Positions 6,307-7,796 of a DNA stretch of 7,796 nucleotides are shown one piece after another. Under the pieces are notes generated by a model. The model had not been told where the DNA came from. It was given only the letters and a program-made list of their open reading frames with translations, and did not search any database. The stretch is from contig JBBECF010000027.1 of NCBI GenBank assembly GCA_040881945.1, positions 1 to 7,796 on the forward strand. Reading direction: 5' to 3'. The position numbers were made by a program, and so were the translations under genes. Source of the stretch: JBBECF01 sp040881945. Its GTDB lineage: Bacteria > Pseudomonadota > Alphaproteobacteria > Dongiales > Dongiaceae. Numbering within the stretch: the stretch's first letter is position 1; the number at the start of each line of letters is the position of its first letter.

Positions 6307-7773
6307 TCAACGCGCACGGGCGATCTCCAGCAGGCGATCGAGGTCGAGATGGGCGGCGAGGTGATCGGCTAGGGCGTCGAGGGTCGCGTCGATGTCGCGG
6401 TCGTAGCCGACGCCGCTTTCGGCCCGCGCCTTGATTCGGGCGAGGAAGGCGTGGCGGAAGCGGTCGGCGGCGAAGATGCCGTGCAGGTAGCACCCCTGCA
6501 CGCGGCCGTCGGCGGAGCGGGCGCCGTCCGCCCGGCCGCCGTCGAGCGTCAGCATCGGCCGCGCCGCGCCCGGGCCGTCGCTGCGTCCGATATGCATCTC
6601 GTAGCCGCGCACCGCCTCACCGGTCGCGAGATCGCGGCCGGCGGCCTCGACCAGCGTCTTGTCGCCGGCCAGTTCGGTGTCGATGTCGAGCAGGCCGAGG
6701 CCGGCGATCGCGCCCGCCGGTCCCTCGACGCCGGCCGGATCGGCGAGGCGGCGGCCGAGCATCTGATAGCCGCCGCACAGGCCCAGCACCCAGCCGCCGC
6801 GCCGGCGGTGCGCGGCGATGTCGACGTCCCAGCCCTGGGCGCGCAGGAAGGCCAGATCGGCGATCGTCGATTTCGAGCCGGGCAGGACGACGAGATCGCC
6901 GTCGCCGGGCAGCGCGCGGCCCGGCGGCACGAAATCGACGGCGACGTCCGGTTCGGCGCGCAACGGGTCGAGGTCGTCGAAATTGGCGATGCGGCCGAGC
7001 ACCGGCACGGCCACCTTGATGGCGGCGGCGCCGTTCGCCGCGGGGCGCGACAGCGCCACGGAGTCCTCGGCCGGCAGCCGCGCCGCCGCCGCGAAATAGG
7101 GCACGACGCCGAGCACCGGCAGCCCGGTGCGCGCGGCGATAACCGCGACGCCGCCGTCGAACAGCCGCGGGTCGCCGCGGAACTTGTTGACGATGCAGCC
7201 CTTGAGCAGGGCGCGTTCGGCCGGCTCGAGCAGCGCGCAGGTGCCGACGAGGCTGGCGATGACGCCGCCGCGCTCGATGTCGCCGACCAGCACCGCCGGC
7301 ACGCCGGCCGCCAGGGCGAACCCCATATTGGCGATGTCGCCGGCGCGCAAGTTCACCTCGGCCGGGCTGCCGGCGCCTTCCACGAGCACGAGGTCGGCGC
7401 CGTCGCCGAGCCGCGCGAAGCTTTCCAGCACCGCGTCGAGCAGCGCCGGCTTCAGCCGGTGGTAGTCGGCCGCCGCGGCGCTGCCCCGGACGCGGCCCTG
7501 GACGACGAGCTGGGCGCCGGTCTCGCTCTGCGGCTTCAACAGCACCGGGTTCATGTCCACGCTGGGCGCGACGCCGCAGGCGCGCGCCTGCAACGCCTGG
7601 GCGCGGCCGATCTCGCCGCCGTCCACGGTCACCGCGGCGTTGTTCGACATGTTCTGCGGCTTGAACGGGCGCACGGCGAGGCCGCGCCGCGCATAGGCGC
7701 GGCCCAGGCCCGCGACGAGCAGCGACTTGCCGACGTCCGACCCGGTGCCCTGGAACATGATCGCGGGGGTCAT
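6307..7773 (-). CDS. cobQ: Cobyric acid synthase (glutamine-hydrolysing)
   Basis: This 488-residue amidotransferase converts adenosylcobyrinate a,c-diamide to adenosylcobyric acid by ATP-dependent amidation of carboxyls b, d, e and g. The N-terminal synthetase domain (about 1-240) begins MFQGTGSDVGKSLLVAGLGR (6-25), a variant P-loop, and continues with FKPQNMSNNAAVT (37-49), NPVLLKPQSETGAQLVVQG (75-93) and VLVEGAGSPAEVNLR (129-143). The C-terminal class I glutaminase-like domain has LPGSKSTIADL (297-307), GLCGGYQMLG (331-340) with nucleophile Cys333, RGYEMHIG (389-396) and GCYLHGIF (427-434) with His431. The length is normal. ATG 7773 is preferred; an in-frame GTG at 7785 would add four residues, and neither has a good Shine-Dalgarno. 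The 5' flank beyond 7796 is not visible, so its promoter or any upstream riboswitch lies outside the window. It converges with cobD across the inverted repeat. Confidence 0.97.
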   Translation of the reverse strand: MTPAIMFQGTGSDVGKSLLVAGLGRAYARRGLAVRPFKPQNMSNNAAVTVDGGEIGRAQALQARACGVAPSVDMNPVLLKPQSETGAQLVVQGRVRGSAAAADYHRLKPALLDAVLESFARLGDGADLVLVEGAGSPAEVNLRAGDIANMGFALAAGVPAVLVGDIERGGVIASLVGTCALLEPAERALLKGCIVNKFRGDPRLFDGGVAVIAARTGLPVLGVVPYFAAAARLPAEDSVALSRPAANGAAAIKVAVPVLGRIANFDDLDPLRAEPDVAVDFVPPGRALPGDGDLVVLPGSKSTIADLAFLRAQGWDVDIAAHRRRGGWVLGLCGGYQMLGRRLADPAGVEGPAGAIAGLGLLDIDTELAGDKTLVEAAGRDLATGEAVRGYEMHIGRSDGPGAARPMLTLDGGRADGARSADGRVQGCYLHGIFAADRFRHAFLARIKARAESGVGYDRDIDATLDALADHLAAHLDLDRLLEIARAR

Positions 7774-7796
7774 GGTCGCAGGCACAGCCGGAGCGT

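Noticed and set aside
5157..6317. Minus-strand open frame (386 codons) opposite cobD
   Set aside because: Its first residues come from the CACARAGR inverted repeat, a common source of spurious predicted N-termini, and the rest is antisense to cobD.
7774..7796. Cobalamin riboswitch upstream of cobQ
   Set aside because: Only 23 bases upstream of the chosen start are visible, which is far too few to judge.

Overview
This window is a block of corrin-ring (cobalamin, vitamin B12) biosynthesis genes from a very GC-rich bacterium. The protein sequences, the CobH/CobL/CobI naming class and the gene order fit an alphaproteobacterium, possibly a Rhodospirillales-like lineage. That placement is inferred from remembered family resemblance, not from a search. 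Every kilobase is accounted for by a gene, and no gap exceeds 100 bases.

Layout. On the minus strand, read right to left from 5160 to the left edge, lies a tight operon: cbiX (cobaltochelatase), cobH (methylmutase), cobL (CbiE-CbiT fusion), cobI (C20-methyltransferase), then a CbiG-CobJ fusion that is cut by the left edge. The last four genes are chained by 4-base GTGA or ATGA stop/start overlaps. Divergent from cbiX, across only 65 bases, cobD (cbiB) runs on the plus strand. It converges on cobQ, which is on the minus strand at the right. The 94-base convergent gap between cobD and cobQ holds a long imperfect inverted repeat built from 8-base units.

How they work together. CbiX puts cobalt into sirohydrochlorin. 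CobI (C20), CobJ (C17 and ring contraction), CbiG (lactone opening and loss of the two-carbon fragment), CobL (C5/C15 methylation and decarboxylation) and CobH (methyl shift) build the corrin ring. CobQ then adds four amides to give cobyric acid, and CobD attaches the aminopropanol arm. A full-length CbiG with CbiX, and no CobG or CobNST in view, favours the early-cobalt route or a hybrid of the two routes, although several enzymes are of the type usually given aerobic-pathway names.

Points that stand out: a 21-base palindromic repeat exactly seven codons long inside the CobJ domain; the 8-mer-based inverted repeat between cobD and cobQ; the long His-rich CbiX tail encoded by a 6-base tandem repeat; and the pathway mix. 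I found no wholly new system. The window is core metabolism invaded by what look like small dispersed repeats.
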